DNA of 64,000 nt from Candidatus Amarolinea dominans (GCA_016719785.1 JADJYJ010000003.1:124001-188000), one strand, 5' to 3'. Counted from the stretch's first letter, positions 42,117-52,134 are shown. The notes: generated by a model from the sequence alone, not told the origin. Program-made: numbers and translations.

Positions 42117-43331
42117 ATGAGCATTGACGACCGCCGCCCCATGAGCCGCCGCAGTTTCCTGCTTGGGGGTATGGCCCTGACCGGATTGGCCCTGCTCGAA
42201 GCGTGCCGCCCGCGTGGCACGCCGCCTCCCACCCCCACTCCCACCAAGACCCCCCGTCCTGGCACGCCAGCCGCGCCGGCGGTCACCGCTACCCCTACGC
42301 TGCCGCCGTCTGTCACCCCTGCGCCCACCGCAACCCGGCCTGTCGCCCCGCCGACCGCGACACCGACGCCACCCGCCACCCCGTTCCCACCTGGCCCGCC
42401 CTCTAAGTTGGGCCTCTTTGTCACGCGCAATGACCCTGAGATCTTCCGCCTGCTGGAGACCGGTAACGTCGCGCTCATCAAGACGTTAGAGCACGATGCT
42501 GGTTTTGTCACGGATCTGAAGAAACTTTCGGCCAACACGCTGATTGTGGGGCGCCCGACCTTCCTGGGGCAGGCTGACCTGGACAACATGGATCCGCTGG
42601 CCGCCGCTCGTCAGTTCGTGGAGCAACTGCTGCCCCTGGCCACGGACGAACGACGCCGCGCGGCCTACGCCGGCTGGGAAGCCTTCAACGAACCGGTCCC
42701 CAACAGCATCGAGCAGATGCAGCGCCTGGCCGTTTTCGAGGCGGAGCGCACCCGCCTGCTGGGCGAGCAAGGCATTCGTTCGGTGGTGGGCAATTTTGGT
42801 GTCGGTCAGCCCCCGTTGGAACTGTGGCCGCACTTTTTCCCCGCGCTGGAGGCCGTTGCGACCCATCACGGCTACCTGGGACTGCATGAGTACTCTGCGC
42901 CTGACATTTGGTTTGGCACGGGCAAAAGCCAGCGCCAGGCCACGGCCGATCAGGCAGATGAAGGCTGGCTGACGCTGCGCTATCGCAAGGTTTATCGCAC
43001 CTACCTGGAGCCGGCCGGCCTGGCGGTGCCGCTGCTGATCACCGAGTGTGGAGTGGATGGCCTGGTGCAGAATCGCCCCGGCCCGGAGGGAAACGGTTGG
43101 CGCGACTTCGTGGACTTTTGGGCCACCGACCTGGGCATGGGCTACGATGGCGCCGGTAATTACATCGAGCAGTTGGCCTGGTATGACGCCGAACTGCGCC
43201 TGGATGAGTACGTCGCAGGCGCCGCCATCTATGCCCTGGCCGCGTCTGGCGGCTGGGAATCGTACGAGCTGTTGGGCGAGGCTGCCCAGATTCTGCACCA
43301 GTACCTGTCGGTCCACCCGCCGCGCGGTTGA
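42117..43331 (+). CDS. Tat-exported lipoprotein with clan GH-A glycosidase-like barrel
   Basis: The 404-residue protein starts with a twin-arginine signal ('SRRSFLLGGMALTGLALLEAC', with a lipobox Cys), followed by a Pro/Thr linker to about residue 95. The remaining ~300 residues look like a TIM barrel of clan GH-A: 'GWEAFNEPVPNS' carries the Asn-Glu acid/base pair, 'HHGYLGLHEYSAP' follows, and 'VPLLITECGVDGL' has the nucleophile Glu. Family and substrate are unknown. It faces the propeller lipoprotein gene; their promoters are 6 bp apart. The 3' end is 33 bp from the convergent RHS-tip fragment. Confidence 0.75.
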   Translation: MSIDDRRPMSRRSFLLGGMALTGLALLEACRPRGTPPPTPTPTKTPRPGTPAAPAVTATPTLPPSVTPAPTATRPVAPPTATPTPPATPFPPGPPSKLGLFVTRNDPEIFRLLETGNVALIKTLEHDAGFVTDLKKLSANTLIVGRPTFLGQADLDNMDPLAAARQFVEQLLPLATDERRRAAYAGWEAFNEPVPNSIEQMQRLAVFEAERTRLLGEQGIRSVVGNFGVGQPPLELWPHFFPALEAVATHHGYLGLHEYSAPDIWFGTGKSQRQATADQADEGWLTLRYRKVYRTYLEPAGLAVPLLITECGVDGLVQNRPGPEGNGWRDFVDFWATDLGMGYDGAGNYIEQLAWYDAELRLDEYVAGAAIYALAASGGWESYELLGEAAQILHQYLSVHPPRG

Positions 43332-43364
43332 CAGGCCAGCGGGTTCGTTGCCCGGGGCGTTTCA

Positions 43365-44549
43365 TCAGGGGCCAGCAGGCAGTTCCTCCCAGTACTTCGC
43401 CGGGACCGTGAAACAGGCTGTGTCCGACGCCTTGAAGGTTTCGTGGAAGCTGTCGAGCGTCAGCGTGGACACTTCGGTTAACGGGTGGATCAGCGGAAGT
43501 TCTGCCGGATCAAGATGCTCCAATTCCAAGACGGGCCGTGGGTCATCTGGCGCCTGCAAGTCAAGGCTGATAGCGTGTACGTTGTCGGGGTTGGGGCAAA
43601 TCCGTATGGGGTCTGTCCGTTCGGCTGTACCGAAGTAGCTTACTGCAATGCCGGCCTGTTCGAAGACCAGGAACAGCCGATAGAGGGGATCACCACAATC
43701 ACGCTCCATGCACAGGTAGGCCACCTGCACTGACACAGCCGATGGCTTGCCTTGGCGGGTAAGCATCTGGCGCAGTGCATACCGCTGCCAGTCGGCGGCG
43801 AAAATAGGAGAGTGTACGTAGTTCACAGTCCCACCACTCACGATGGTATCCGCGCTGATGAACATGCCGACCTGACTATCATACCACCTCGCATTGTAGT
43901 AGCTCAACCCTTCGCCGCCGGGCAGGCCTTGCTCGTGATATTGACCGGTGAACCGCTTGGTCGTGATGCCGTTGAACGCGCTCCCGCCGCGATTGCCACC
44001 GTAGGGATAGTAGAAGTTGCGGCTGTTCACCGTGCCGTTCTGATTCACCAGCACGCTCGTCGAGTGCAACTGGTCGCTCAGCGTGTAGAACACACCATTG
44101 TCGGAGGCATAACCGGTGCGACGGATGGCCCCACCTTCGTAGTACTTCGTCACCGCGCCGTTCTGGTATTCGTAGATGCCGGCGATGTAGACGGTCGTCA
44201 CACCTGCGACGGTCCCTTTGACCCGGTTCCCGTCGGCGTCGTAGAGGAACGTGGCGCTCACCGCGCCGCCGGCCACGCCCAGCAGGCGGTTGTCATAGTC
44301 GAAGGCCTGGGTGTAGGCAATTCCGCCAATGGTACGGCTGGTCTGGTTGCCCACGGCGTCATAGCCATACGCGTTGCCGAACGCACCGGTCACGGCGTGT
44401 GGCTTCGTGCCGTAGGTGTAGGCGGCGCCATTGTAGCTGGTCAGGTTGCCGATTGCGTTGTAGGCGTAGGTGTGGCTGTATTGACCCACGCCCGCCGCGC
44501 TGGTGGCGGCCGATGTTAGCTGGTGCAGCCAGTCGTAATTCGAAGCCAC
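43365..44549 (-). pseudogene. Orphan RHS-core tip with unrelated C-terminal region
   Basis: The first ~240 residues are the 3' end of an RHS core: YD repeats ('YNAIGNLTSYNG', 'YDAVGNQTSR'), 'KYYEGGAIRRTGY', 'YTLSDQLHSTSVLVNQNGT', 'FTGQYHEQGLPGGEGLSYYNARWYDSQVGMFISADTIV'. The usual 'NPLRYxDPTGH' does not follow. Instead about 150 residues of unknown type continue ('YVHSPIFAADWQRYALRQML' onward, with Cys and Asp/Pro-rich parts). A TGA, the stop of the GH18-like gene, stands just upstream in this frame, and the only start is GTG 44549 without proper spacing. It is best read as a displaced RHS tip, fused to another sequence, with the N-terminal 1,500+ residues missing. Confidence 0.65.
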
Positions 44550-44552
44550 TCC

Positions 44553-45596
44553 TCATGGAAGGCTCCCCCTTCCTTCTGTCTGATTTTGCCATTCCTCCCA
44601 AGTTTTCCAATCCAAAGTATCGGCTTCCCAAGAGGCATACATGGCTATCCCTGCCACCTTGCGTTCGGTCAGGTTGATTTCCGTCAGCGCAGCACAAACT
44701 CCAGCCAGCCCAGCGCGCAGGTTTTCAGCCCTCGGGCTATGAGTTCGCGTGACTTCCCGCGAAACGGATATCCCAAGTATCAACTGAGTTGGCGAGTTGA
44801 CAAGCGCCTTGTTTAAGCCGCGCACTTGCTCCCGCATCCAGAACCGATACAGCGCAGTGCTAGGCATAGTGCTGTCATAGGCCATGACCACAATCTGGTC
44901 CGCACGCATGGCTACAGCTCGCAAGTATTCGCCATTCCACCCGTACTCTCGAACCAACGGCAGCCGGCTCAATATCGCGGGCTGCCAGTGGTTTCCTGCT
45001 ACACTCAGAAGACGTGATGTGCCGATAGCCGTCCTGACCTCCTCTAGCAGTCGCAAGTAGTCGGTATTGCCGTTGGCCACGGGTTCAATGTCAAGATGGA
45101 CACCATCAAATCCGGTTTCTGCTGTCAAGTAGGTTGCGAAGTCCACGACTTTCTGCCGCGCGCTCGGGTCTGCCAGGTTAACACAACCACGCATCCCAAG
45201 AGGTAGTGTGTTGCGCACAGGTATGCCGATCCAGGCAAGTAAACGGATATGCTTATCGAAGCGGCGAAAGGTGCTTACGAATTCGGCAGCGTGCGAGAAG
45301 GAGGGGCTGAACGTGCCGTCAGGGCGGACGTATGAAACGAAGGGAAACAGGTAGCGCAGATGCCGTGCTGTCGTGTCGGCTGCCAGTTGCCCTACCACTT
45401 CGCTATCGGTGACGCGCGATGTCCAATCCACACTCAGCCAGGCAGCATTCTCGTGCAGAGGATATCCAGGCATCGTGCAGTTGGTTGGGACCCAGACATA
45501 CCTTAACAGCATCAAGACCACCAACAAGGCTGCAGCAAACTCCATCAGCGGGCCGTGCCTGGGCCAAATACCGCTCATCTTGGATCGTCCCAGCAT
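44553..45596 (-). CDS. GH18-like (chitinase/spore-germination type) membrane-anchored protein
   Basis: After one membrane helix ('LMEFAAALLVVLMLLRYVW') the protein shows a GH18-type barrel: 'LLAWIGIPVR', 'SARQKVVDFATYLTAETGFDGVHLDIEPVANGN' (the DGxxxDxE motif with catalytic Glu), 'ADQIVVMAYDSTMPS' and 'KVAGIAMYASWEAD'. GH18 proteins hydrolyse beta-1,4-GlcNAc links in chitin or peptidoglycan. ATG 45596 is the first start; ATG 45578 is an alternative. It lies between a small membrane protein and the RHS-tip fragment, so it may be part of the polymorphic-toxin locus or a passenger. Lower GC than the first 40 kb suggests a different origin. Confidence 0.7.
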   Translation of the reverse strand: MLGRSKMSGIWPRHGPLMEFAAALLVVLMLLRYVWVPTNCTMPGYPLHENAAWLSVDWTSRVTDSEVVGQLAADTTARHLRYLFPFVSYVRPDGTFSPSFSHAAEFVSTFRRFDKHIRLLAWIGIPVRNTLPLGMRGCVNLADPSARQKVVDFATYLTAETGFDGVHLDIEPVANGNTDYLRLLEEVRTAIGTSRLLSVAGNHWQPAILSRLPLVREYGWNGEYLRAVAMRADQIVVMAYDSTMPSTALYRFWMREQVRGLNKALVNSPTQLILGISVSREVTRTHSPRAENLRAGLAGVCAALTEINLTERKVAGIAMYASWEADTLDWKTWEEWQNQTEGRGSLP

Positions 45597-45684
45597 CGGA
45601 CGCGTGGAAAGCTTCCACTTGGCTCGGCCATCTCAACCATACGACTGTGATTGGGCAGCGGAAAATGCCCCGCACGGACGACTC

Positions 45685-46176
45685 TTACGGGAAAGGACCG
45701 GTACATTTATTGGCCATGATCGTGAGCACGTAGGCCGTAGCGCGACTCTGGCGTGCTTCTTGAAAGTCCTTTCCCGGCTTGGAGTCGGCCGGCAGATACT
45801 TGGGTTCATATTCGATTGCAACCATTTTGTCAAGTACTAATCCGCTTCTTTGCCATGAAAAGGCCCCTGACTCCCGCGCGTCGATGATCTTCCACTTAGA
45901 GCCAAGCCGTTGAGTGTAGTAGTCTTGGATTTCTGGTCTGCTAAGGGATGAGCCGACTACGCACGTTATCGAAGCACTTACACAAATCTTGGCGTTATTG
46001 CCGCCTCCAGAAAAATACGGCTCACTCATGCAGACACTCTGTGGGGGGAAGGCTATTCTCAGTAGCTGCATCACCTCATACCGCGCACTTTCTTCACGTA
46101 AGCAGTTACGTGCTAGTATTAGCACTACTACCAACACTGCCACTACAGTCAGGCTTATCCATTGGAGTTTACGCAT
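45685..46176 (-). CDS. Small membrane-anchored protein, candidate immunity protein
   Basis: The 163-residue product has one N-terminal membrane helix ('ISLTVVAVLVVVLILA') and an outside domain with four Cys residues ('SVCMSEPYFSGGGNNAKICVSASITCVV') that could form disulfides, then 'RPEIQDYYTQRLGSKWKI'. I recognise no family. It is the first gene downstream of the RHS tip carrying a lysozyme-like domain (41-bp gap), the usual place of an immunity gene. An immunity protein against a cell-wall enzyme would have to sit outside the membrane, as this one should. The function is inferred from position only. ATG 46176 has GGAG 7 bp upstream. Confidence 0.5.
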   Translation of the reverse strand: MRKLQWISLTVVAVLVVVLILARNCLREESARYEVMQLLRIAFPPQSVCMSEPYFSGGGNNAKICVSASITCVVGSSLSRPEIQDYYTQRLGSKWKIIDARESGAFSWQRSGLVLDKMVAIEYEPKYLPADSKPGKDFQEARQSRATAYVLTIMANKCTGPFP

Positions 46177-46217
46177 TGCACTACTCCTACGCAATTATTC
46201 CTTTACACAGAGCGAAA

Positions 46218-46979
46218 TCAAGGCGTGAAGATTTCTGAAAAGGCGTCAAGCCACGGTGAAGCTTCCTCCCCTACGCCCCTCGCATCAATATAGGTGCTCG
46301 TCTGGTAGTATTCGAGCGTGCCATTACTCTTTTTCAGAAATGGCTCAAGACCTTGATTGTACGCCGCCCGAACGATCTGCATGTCAACTTTGAGCATGTC
46401 GGAGCTACGTGAGTTCCCGCTGCCCGGTGTGTCACCCATGCGCAAGTCGGCTAACCCCTTGAGGTATGCGGCAGCAAACTGTACGCTCCTGTCGAAGTCA
46501 AGAGACTGCACCGCAGCATCAAACGCGGTAGAAGGCACCGAGACCGATGCCGCTCTGAGCGTGGGCACGGTGATGCTGGGGTTGAGTACCGCACTCGGCT
46601 TGACTTTAGCAGGACCAAAACTCTGATCTCTCCCTATCATTTTCTGCCCTATCGCCGCCATCAGTTTGTCAAAAAGCCCACATTTCTGAGCACACCGTCC
46701 AGCGGTTGCCACTGCGCCATCTTCTACATCGTCCTTCACCGTACGGCTGTTCATTTCTGCGTACATGCTGGCTGCGAGCAGTTGAGGTGGCAGCTTGAAC
46801 CGCGTGGCCTCTCGTCCGATTGCTCGGATAAACTGCTCAGTAATAATGCTTGTCTTGAGTGTGTATCGCTGGGCAACATACTGGATCGTGTAGTTGTTGG
46901 GTTTGCTCCCCAGCCGACAACTGCTGTCGGCCAATCCACAATCCACGCTATGACCCGTCGGATCGATGTACCGCAGCGG
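46218..46979 (-). pseudogene. C-terminal tip of the interrupted RHS protein with lysozyme-like domain
   Basis: In this frame the sequence opens PLRYIDPTGH (46979-46950), the conserved end of RHS cores, followed by a variable domain of about 240 residues. A TAG stands six codons upstream, inside the inserted element. The domain has 'FKLPPQLLAASMYAEMNSRTVKDDV' (a lysozyme-like helix with a candidate catalytic Glu), 'SFGPAKVKPSAVL', and 'MQIVRAAYNQGLEPFLKK', resembling the 'GxxQxxP' and 'AAYNAG' motifs of SLT-type muramidases. A GTG at 46946 could allow translation of the free domain. Without its core and secretion signal it is probably inactive as an exported toxin. The next gene could be its immunity partner. 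Confidence 0.7.
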
Positions 46980-46981
46980 AG

Positions 46982-47007
46982 TTACATCAACATACTACCC
47001 CCGAAGC
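46982..47007. repeat. Left inverted repeat of the recombinase element
   Basis: TTACATCAACATACTACCCC followed by CGAAGC matches the reverse complement of 52120-52143 (TAACCAACAAACTACACCCC, AAGC) at about 20 positions with small gaps. Confidence 0.7.
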
Positions 47008-47026
47008 GGTTACAGATCTGCGGCAT

Positions 47027-47467
47027 GTGCGGATCGTGCAGCCACATCACCCCTTGCGCGGACAGATCGTCAAGGTGCTGCGAAACGGTCGGCGTCCGCA
47101 TGCGGATGAACCATGCTGGCTCATCGAGACGGACGCAGGCGCCCGGCAGCTTGTGCCACAAGCCTGGTGTCGTGCGGTTGAGGACAGCGTGAATTTCTCG
47201 CCGATAATCTCGGCCGACCTCCCCCCTGTACACGTGACAATCTTGCGCCAACTGGCTATCATGGTGTGCGAACTCTCTCGTAAGGAGGAAACGCACCATG
47301 TCCCAGTCACACTCACTAGCCCCGCAGTCCACCTCACCCCAACAACCTCCTCCCTCTATCAGGAGTCAGGATGTCTGGCTGAGTCTGCCTCATTGCCGGC
47401 AGAAGCAGGCTGTGCTGATTCTGGCACAAATCCTTGTCAAGGTCAAGCAGATGGAGGCCAGCCATGA
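47027..47467 (+). CDS. DUF5372-like protein, left cassette
   Basis: The frame reads in from the terminal repeat without a stop; GTG 47027 is the first usable start. The opening 'VRIVQPHHPLRGQIVKVLRNGRRP....WLIETDAGARQLVPQAWCRAV' resembles DUF5372 ('VTHPFHPLxG...' to 'LPxxWTD'), a small family of unknown role found beside serine recombinases. The last ~70 residues overlap the small ORF 47298-47480 in another frame and look non-native, so a lost stop or frameshift is likely. Its TGA overlaps the ATG of the recombinase (ATGA). It may be an accessory DNA-binding or directionality factor, which is inference from context. Confidence 0.55.
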   Translation: MRIVQPHHPLRGQIVKVLRNGRRPHADEPCWLIETDAGARQLVPQAWCRAVEDSVNFSPIISADLPPVHVTILRQLAIMVCELSRKEETHHVPVTLTSPAVHLTPTTSSLYQESGCLAESASLPAEAGCADSGTNPCQGQADGGQP

Positions 47468-47480
47468 CCAGCCCGACTAA
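47298..47480 (+). CDS. Small ORF (60 aa) of recombinase cassette
   Basis: ATG 47298 has a strong AAGGAGGAAA ribosome site 7 bp upstream, the best in the element. The peptide has a Ser/Gln/Pro-rich start and a helical second half ('RQKQAVLILAQILVKVKQM'). It ends 17 bp inside the recombinase gene. A 54-residue ORF occupies the same place in the mirror cassette. Its function is unknown; a recombination accessory factor is possible. Confidence 0.55.
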   Translation: MSQSHSLAPQSTSPQQPPPSIRSQDVWLSLPHCRQKQAVLILAQILVKVKQMEASHDQPD

Positions 47481-49664
47481 GATTCAACCCGGCCATCTGG
47501 CTCGTCAAGCCGTGGTCTACATTCGCCAGTCCACTCCCGGTCAGGTCAAAGAGCACCTGGAGAGTCAGGACCTGCAATACCAGCTCGCCCAACGCGCTGT
47601 CAGCCTCGGTTGGCCCGCAGAGCAGGTGCAGATCATTGACGATGACCTGGGCAAATCCGGCATCTCCAGCGCCGAGCGCACCGGCTTTCAGACGTTGGTT
47701 AGCGCCGTTGGTCTCGCCCAGGTTGGCATCATTTTGGTCACCGATGTCTCGCGCCTGGCCCGCAACTGCGCTGACTGGTATAGGCTTCTCGATCTGGCCT
47801 CTCTCTGCGCCACCCTGATCTCCGATTCCGCCGGAATCTACGACCCGCGCCTGTTCGATGACCGTCTGCTGCTCGGCCTCAAGGGCACCTTTGCCGAAGC
47901 CCAGTGGTACAACATGCGCACCCATCTGACCGCCGCACTCTTCAACAAAGCCAGACGCGGCGAACTTGCCTTACGCCTGCCGGTGGGGTATGATCGGCTT
48001 GCAGATGGCCGAGTCGTGCTGGCCGCCGACCGCCAGGTGCAGGACGCCATCCGCCTGGTCTTTGCGCTCTTTCGCCAATTGGGCAGTGCGCACCGCATCC
48101 TGCACTACTGCCACGACCACCAACTGACCCTGCCGTACCTGACATCTGATGGGTTAGGGGGGCGCCTGGTGGCGTGGCGGCCGGCCGATTTCACCACCAT
48201 CTACCAGATCTTGAAACGTCCCATCTATGCTGGCGTCTATGCCTATGGTCGTACGCAGGGTCAACACCTGCCGGGCAGTCAGGGCAAAGTGCGCCGGCAG
48301 CGCTTGCCGCAGGAAAAGTGGATTGTGCTCAAACCCGACGCTCACGAGGGCTACATCACCTGGGCTGAGTACCAGGAGAATCAAAAACAACTGGCCGAAA
48401 ATCGTCAGTTGTCGCCCATGGCTGCCGCCGGACCGGCGCGGGAAGGGTTGGCCTTGCTGCAAGGCATCGTCTTGTGCGCTCGCTAGCCGCCCGCTGCGCC
48501 CGTGCCCGCAACAAGCCGATCTACGTCTGCGAGGCGCTCAGCCAAGCCCTGGCCCAGCCTCGCTGCCAACGTTTCGGCGTGACGCACGTGGATGCCGCCG
48601 TCACCGAGCTTCTGTTAGCCGCCGTGCAACCGGCTCAACTCGAATTGGCGTTGGTCGCCAGCCAACAGGCCGAGGCTGAACGTCAACAGTTACAGCGCCA
48701 TTGGCTGGAGCGCCTGGAACACGCCCGCTACGAGGCCACCCTCGCCCGTCGGCGCTACGAACAGGTGGACCCAGACAACCGCCTGGTCGCCGCCGAGTTG
48801 GAACGACGGTGGGAAGAACAACTCGTCGCTGTTCGAATGGTCGAGCGGGCCTGGACCGAACTGCAAGCCACAGCGCCTCTGCCACTCAGCAGCGCTGAAC
48901 AGGCACAAATCCGCCGTCTGGCCGCAGATCTGCCTGCCCTCTGGCATGCGCCGACCACAACGAACGCCGACCGCAAACGCCTGCTGCGCTGCTTGATCAA
49001 AACCGTGACCCTCGACAGCTTCAGTCAGGTTGGCTTTACCCGCATCCAGGTGCTGTGGCAGACCGGCGCCGCCACCGAGGTGACAGTCCCACGCCCGCGT
49101 CCCGGCTGTCGCACGCCCCAACCGGTGCTGGCTCGGCTACGGGAGCTTGCCGCGACGGAGCCGGACTATCGGATCGCCGAAATCCTGAACGCCGAAGCGC
49201 GGCAGACGGCGACGCATCACGCCTGGACGAAGGAGAACGTGCGTCAGACGCGCATCAAGTATCGCATCCCCACCGCGTGCGGCCCCTACGCCAGGCAACC
49301 CGGCCCGCGTGGAGATGGGTTGTTCTCGGCAGCCGAGGCGGCGCAACAACTCAACGTCTCGCCGGGCATGATCTGCGACTGGTATCGCCGCGGCCGACTG
49401 GTGGGTGAACAGCGTCAACCCCATGCCCCGCTCTGGGTGCGCCTGACAGAGGCGGATCACCACCGCTACAGCGGCGCCGCACCCCTGACCCCGGATTTGA
49501 TCCTCGAGGCCGACGCACCGTCCGCCTTTGGGCCTCAGTCCTGAGCAGATTCGCCAGCAGGCGCAGGCGGGTACCCTGCTCACCTATCGTATCTGGCACA
49601 ATCACGTCTGGCGCTGGTACATCCAGCGGCCACCCCAACCCATCCCCAATCCCACACTCACTTG
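47464..49664 (+). pseudogene. Large serine recombinase, left cassette, frameshifted
   Basis: From ATG 47464 the frame encodes a resolvase domain with catalytic Ser in 'AVVYIRQSTPGQ', 'IDDDLGKSG', and 'VTDVSRLARNCADWYRLLDL', followed by a recombinase domain ('AIRLVFALFRQLGSAHRILHYCHD', 'LKRPIYAGVYAYGR'). It stops at TAG 48484-48486 within the zinc-ribbon segment. Frame +2 from about 48474 resumes ('KPIYVCEALSQALAQPRC' and a long coiled coil) and stops at 49544; a third shift gives a tail to TGA 49664. The C-terminal part has a MerR/excisionase-like HTH ('LFSAAEAAQQLNVSPGMICDWYRRGRLVGE'). The first CxxC of the ribbon is damaged. The gene is therefore broken at two or three points, although the catalytic domain is intact. 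Confidence 0.75.
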
Positions 49665-49824
49665 AGGTGCATTATGCTGACGTCAGCGGATTCCCGCCGG
49701 CGTAGGCGTACCTGTTAAACGACTGCGGCGCGAGCGGACTCGGCACGATCGTATCATCACAATGCCCTCCTAACCTTGCAGATTAGTATCACGCCTGGAT
49801 CTGCAGGGCGATCTCAATGCTGGA

Positions 49825-51788
49825 TCATCCCTGAATCCATGCTGTTGTCATCTGGGTCGCGGGTCCGTATTCGGCTTCGATCTGACCGGTATGCAGTCGG
49901 CGGTAGACCACTAGGGCCTGACGCCCAGGCGTTGCGCCAGTGCGGGGACGGTACGATATCCCTCGCACGACCGATAGAGGACCGGTTCGGTCGAGCCACC
50001 TGTATGCATGCCGAATCGTCGTTACGGCATCCTCCGCCACATCGCTGCGCCGCGCTGAGTGGAAGCCCTCCCGACTCAGTTGCGCCGCAATCTGGGTGTC
50101 GTCCAGGCCCTGCGCATGCAATGCGCCCACTCGTTCCACCATCGCCGCATAGCCGTTGACGGTCGTTTGTACGCCGACCGGCGTCTGCACTTCAAGTCGG
50201 TGTAGTGGCGGAGAGCCACACGATGCGCACATGCACCCGGTCGGCTATGTCTCGTCTCAGGATCACCCGCTCGACCAGGCTGTGCAGCAGGGTTTTGCGC
50301 TGTGCGGGTGTGCAACCTTCCCATACTGCGGGCAGGTGCGCCGAGAGGTGACAAGTGCTCACGCAGCTCGGGCGTGATCTTCTGCGGCGCACTGTTGCGT
50401 TCACGCCAGCGCTGCGCCGTTTCCTCGACGTTGCGTAACTGGCGTAGCTTTTCCTCCCAGCGCCGCTCCAGTTCGCCCGCCACCAGTCGGTTCTCCGGCT
50501 CGACCTGGCTGTACTGCCGCTGCGCCGCTGCGCTTCGTACTCGGCTTGCTTGACCTGTGCGGCCCATTGCGCCGTCAGCTGTTCCTGTTCTGTGCGCTGT
50601 GCCGCTAATACCTCTGCCAGTGACGTCGAGGTTGGCCGGGCGCAGGGCCGCAAAGAAGGCTTGTGTGACCGCCGCGTCCACCCTGGGCCCGTGAATCGTG
50701 GGACAGGCCGCCGCCGTACCGGCGCCGCATGTTCTGGCACGGGTAGTGGTGATAACCTTCTTTGTACATCACTTGACGATGGTAGCCGCAGTGTCCGCAC
50801 ACACCGCCAGTCCTTGCAGCAAACCAGGCCCTTCCCGTGTTGCGCCCACCGCGCGTAAGATCTGGCACCGCCGGTGCGCTTCCATTCGGACCAACTGCGC
50901 CTGGTTCGCTTCGTACTGCGCCCACGTAATGTAGGCCGGGTAGACGTCGCCCACAATGGCGATCCATTCTCTTGCCGCCGACGCCCCCGCACGGCTGGCG
51001 GTTGCCCCGGCGTGTGGCGCCTTCGCCCATACAAACGCACCTGCATAGGCCGGATTGCGCACGATCTCGTAGATCGCCGTGTCTGTTGGTGGCTTCCACA
51101 CGATCTCCGCGCACTGCTCCTACGGCTGGCGGCGCGGTAGCAGCAGTTCTCCGCGCCGCAGGTGGTGCAACACCTGCCCGCAACTCCCCAATTCGGCGAT
51201 TTTGCCAGCACCAACTCGATGCTCCCGCACCCGCTCGTCGGGTCTTTCTCCACCCGCCCGTCGGCGGCCCGTCCCAGTCCGTCGGCAACACCTGGCGGTA
51301 CGCTCCCCGTTCCACTTGCCGCACCGTCCCTCTTCCAATCGTTGCTTCCAGAATGCCGGAGTTCTGCCTCACTCATTGTCCCCTTCCAGTCCCAACAAGA
51401 GCCGGTCGTTGAATTGCGGCGGATGGTGACCCGCCGTCGTGGGTCGGCAATCAGCGTGTCGCATACAGCCGCCAAGTCAAGCAAATGATACCAGTCTCCG
51501 TTGTTCCGCGCAAGGCGCGACACTTCGTAGCCGATGATGATGCCGACCCGCCCCATGCTGACTTCCGTCACCAGTCGCTGGAATCCGCTCCCGGCTGCGC
51601 TGTCGCTGCCTGAGCGCCCCCTGATCTTCGTCTATCACCTCGATGCGCTCTGCCGACCACCCTAACCCAATCGCCCGCCCCACCATCTGCCGTTGGTTGA
51701 CCTGGCTCTCCGGGTTGCGTACCACTTGCTGGAGCGTGGATTGCCGAATATAGACGTAAGCCATCCGCGCCAAGTGCTTCTCGCTCAC
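49825..51788 (-). pseudogene. Large serine recombinase, right cassette, heavily degraded
   Basis: Start GTG 51788: 'MSEKHLARMAYVYIRQSTLQQVVRNPESQVNQRQMV' (catalytic Ser kept). Within 70 codons the frame shifts; 'GIIIGYEVSRLARNNGDWYHLLDLAAVCDTLIAD' continues in another frame, 'TAIYEIVRNPAYAGAFVWAKAPH' and 'YITWAQYEANQAQL' in a third, then 'YSQVEPENRLVAGELERRWEEKLRQLRNVEE', and finally 'VERVGALHAQGLDDTQIAAQLSREGFHSARR' up to 49825. All are pieces of the same family as the left recombinase. At least four frameshifts mark it as inactive. It is transcribed toward the left cassette. The 160 bp between the two 3' ends (49665-49824) hold nothing recognisable. Confidence 0.75.
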
Positions 51789-51810
51789 TTTGCTGGACCT
51801 TCACGCTGGC

Positions 51811-51975
51811 TCATCGCACCGCTCCTCGTCCAGCCGCTCCCCGGCAGACCTGCGCCACGATCCGACGCGCGCGTTCCTGTTGCGCCTCCGTCATACTCCC
51901 CACACTGCGGCCGGTGCCATCAGACTCGATGGCACCGGCCGCAGTTCCGTCTTCTCCTCTCATCTGGGCATCCAT
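51811..51975 (-). CDS. Small ORF (54 aa), right cassette
   Basis: ATG 51975 is preceded by GAGGAGG. The 54-residue peptide has a Gly/Ala start and a helical end ('MTEAQQERARRIVAQV'). It sits between the DUF5372-like remnant and the recombinase, mirroring the 60-aa ORF of the left cassette, but sequence similarity is weak. Its function is unknown. Confidence 0.4.
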   Translation of the reverse strand: MDAQMRGEDGTAAGAIESDGTGRSVGSMTEAQQERARRIVAQVCRGAAGRGAVR

Positions 51976-52134
51976 CCGCGTCCTCCTCTGGCCCGGCGAT
52001 GATCGCCGTGTAGTGTGCCAGCAATTGTCTGGGTCGCGAGCAGCGGCATCGTCCGTCCGCACAGGGGGTGGCGCGGGTCGGTGACGGTAATAACGTCCGC
52101 AGAGAAAACAGGTTGCGATGCTTGGGGTGTAGTT
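51960..52134 (-). pseudogene. DUF5372-like remnant, right cassette
   Basis: The frame reads in from the right inverted repeat: 'QTTPQASQPVFSADVITVTDPRHPLCGRTMPLL', matching the left cassette's 'HTTPEAVTDLRHVRIVQPHHPLRGQ' in spacing and key residues (P, HPL, G). After about 45 codons it runs into unrelated sequence and stops at 51960. No ATG or GTG start is present. It supports a common ancestor of the two cassettes. Confidence 0.55.

Noticed and set aside
41993..42589. N-terminal extension of the propeller lipoprotein gene
   Set aside because: It would cover both promoters and the start of the divergent Tat protein gene; ATG 41992 fits the promoter and the signal peptide.
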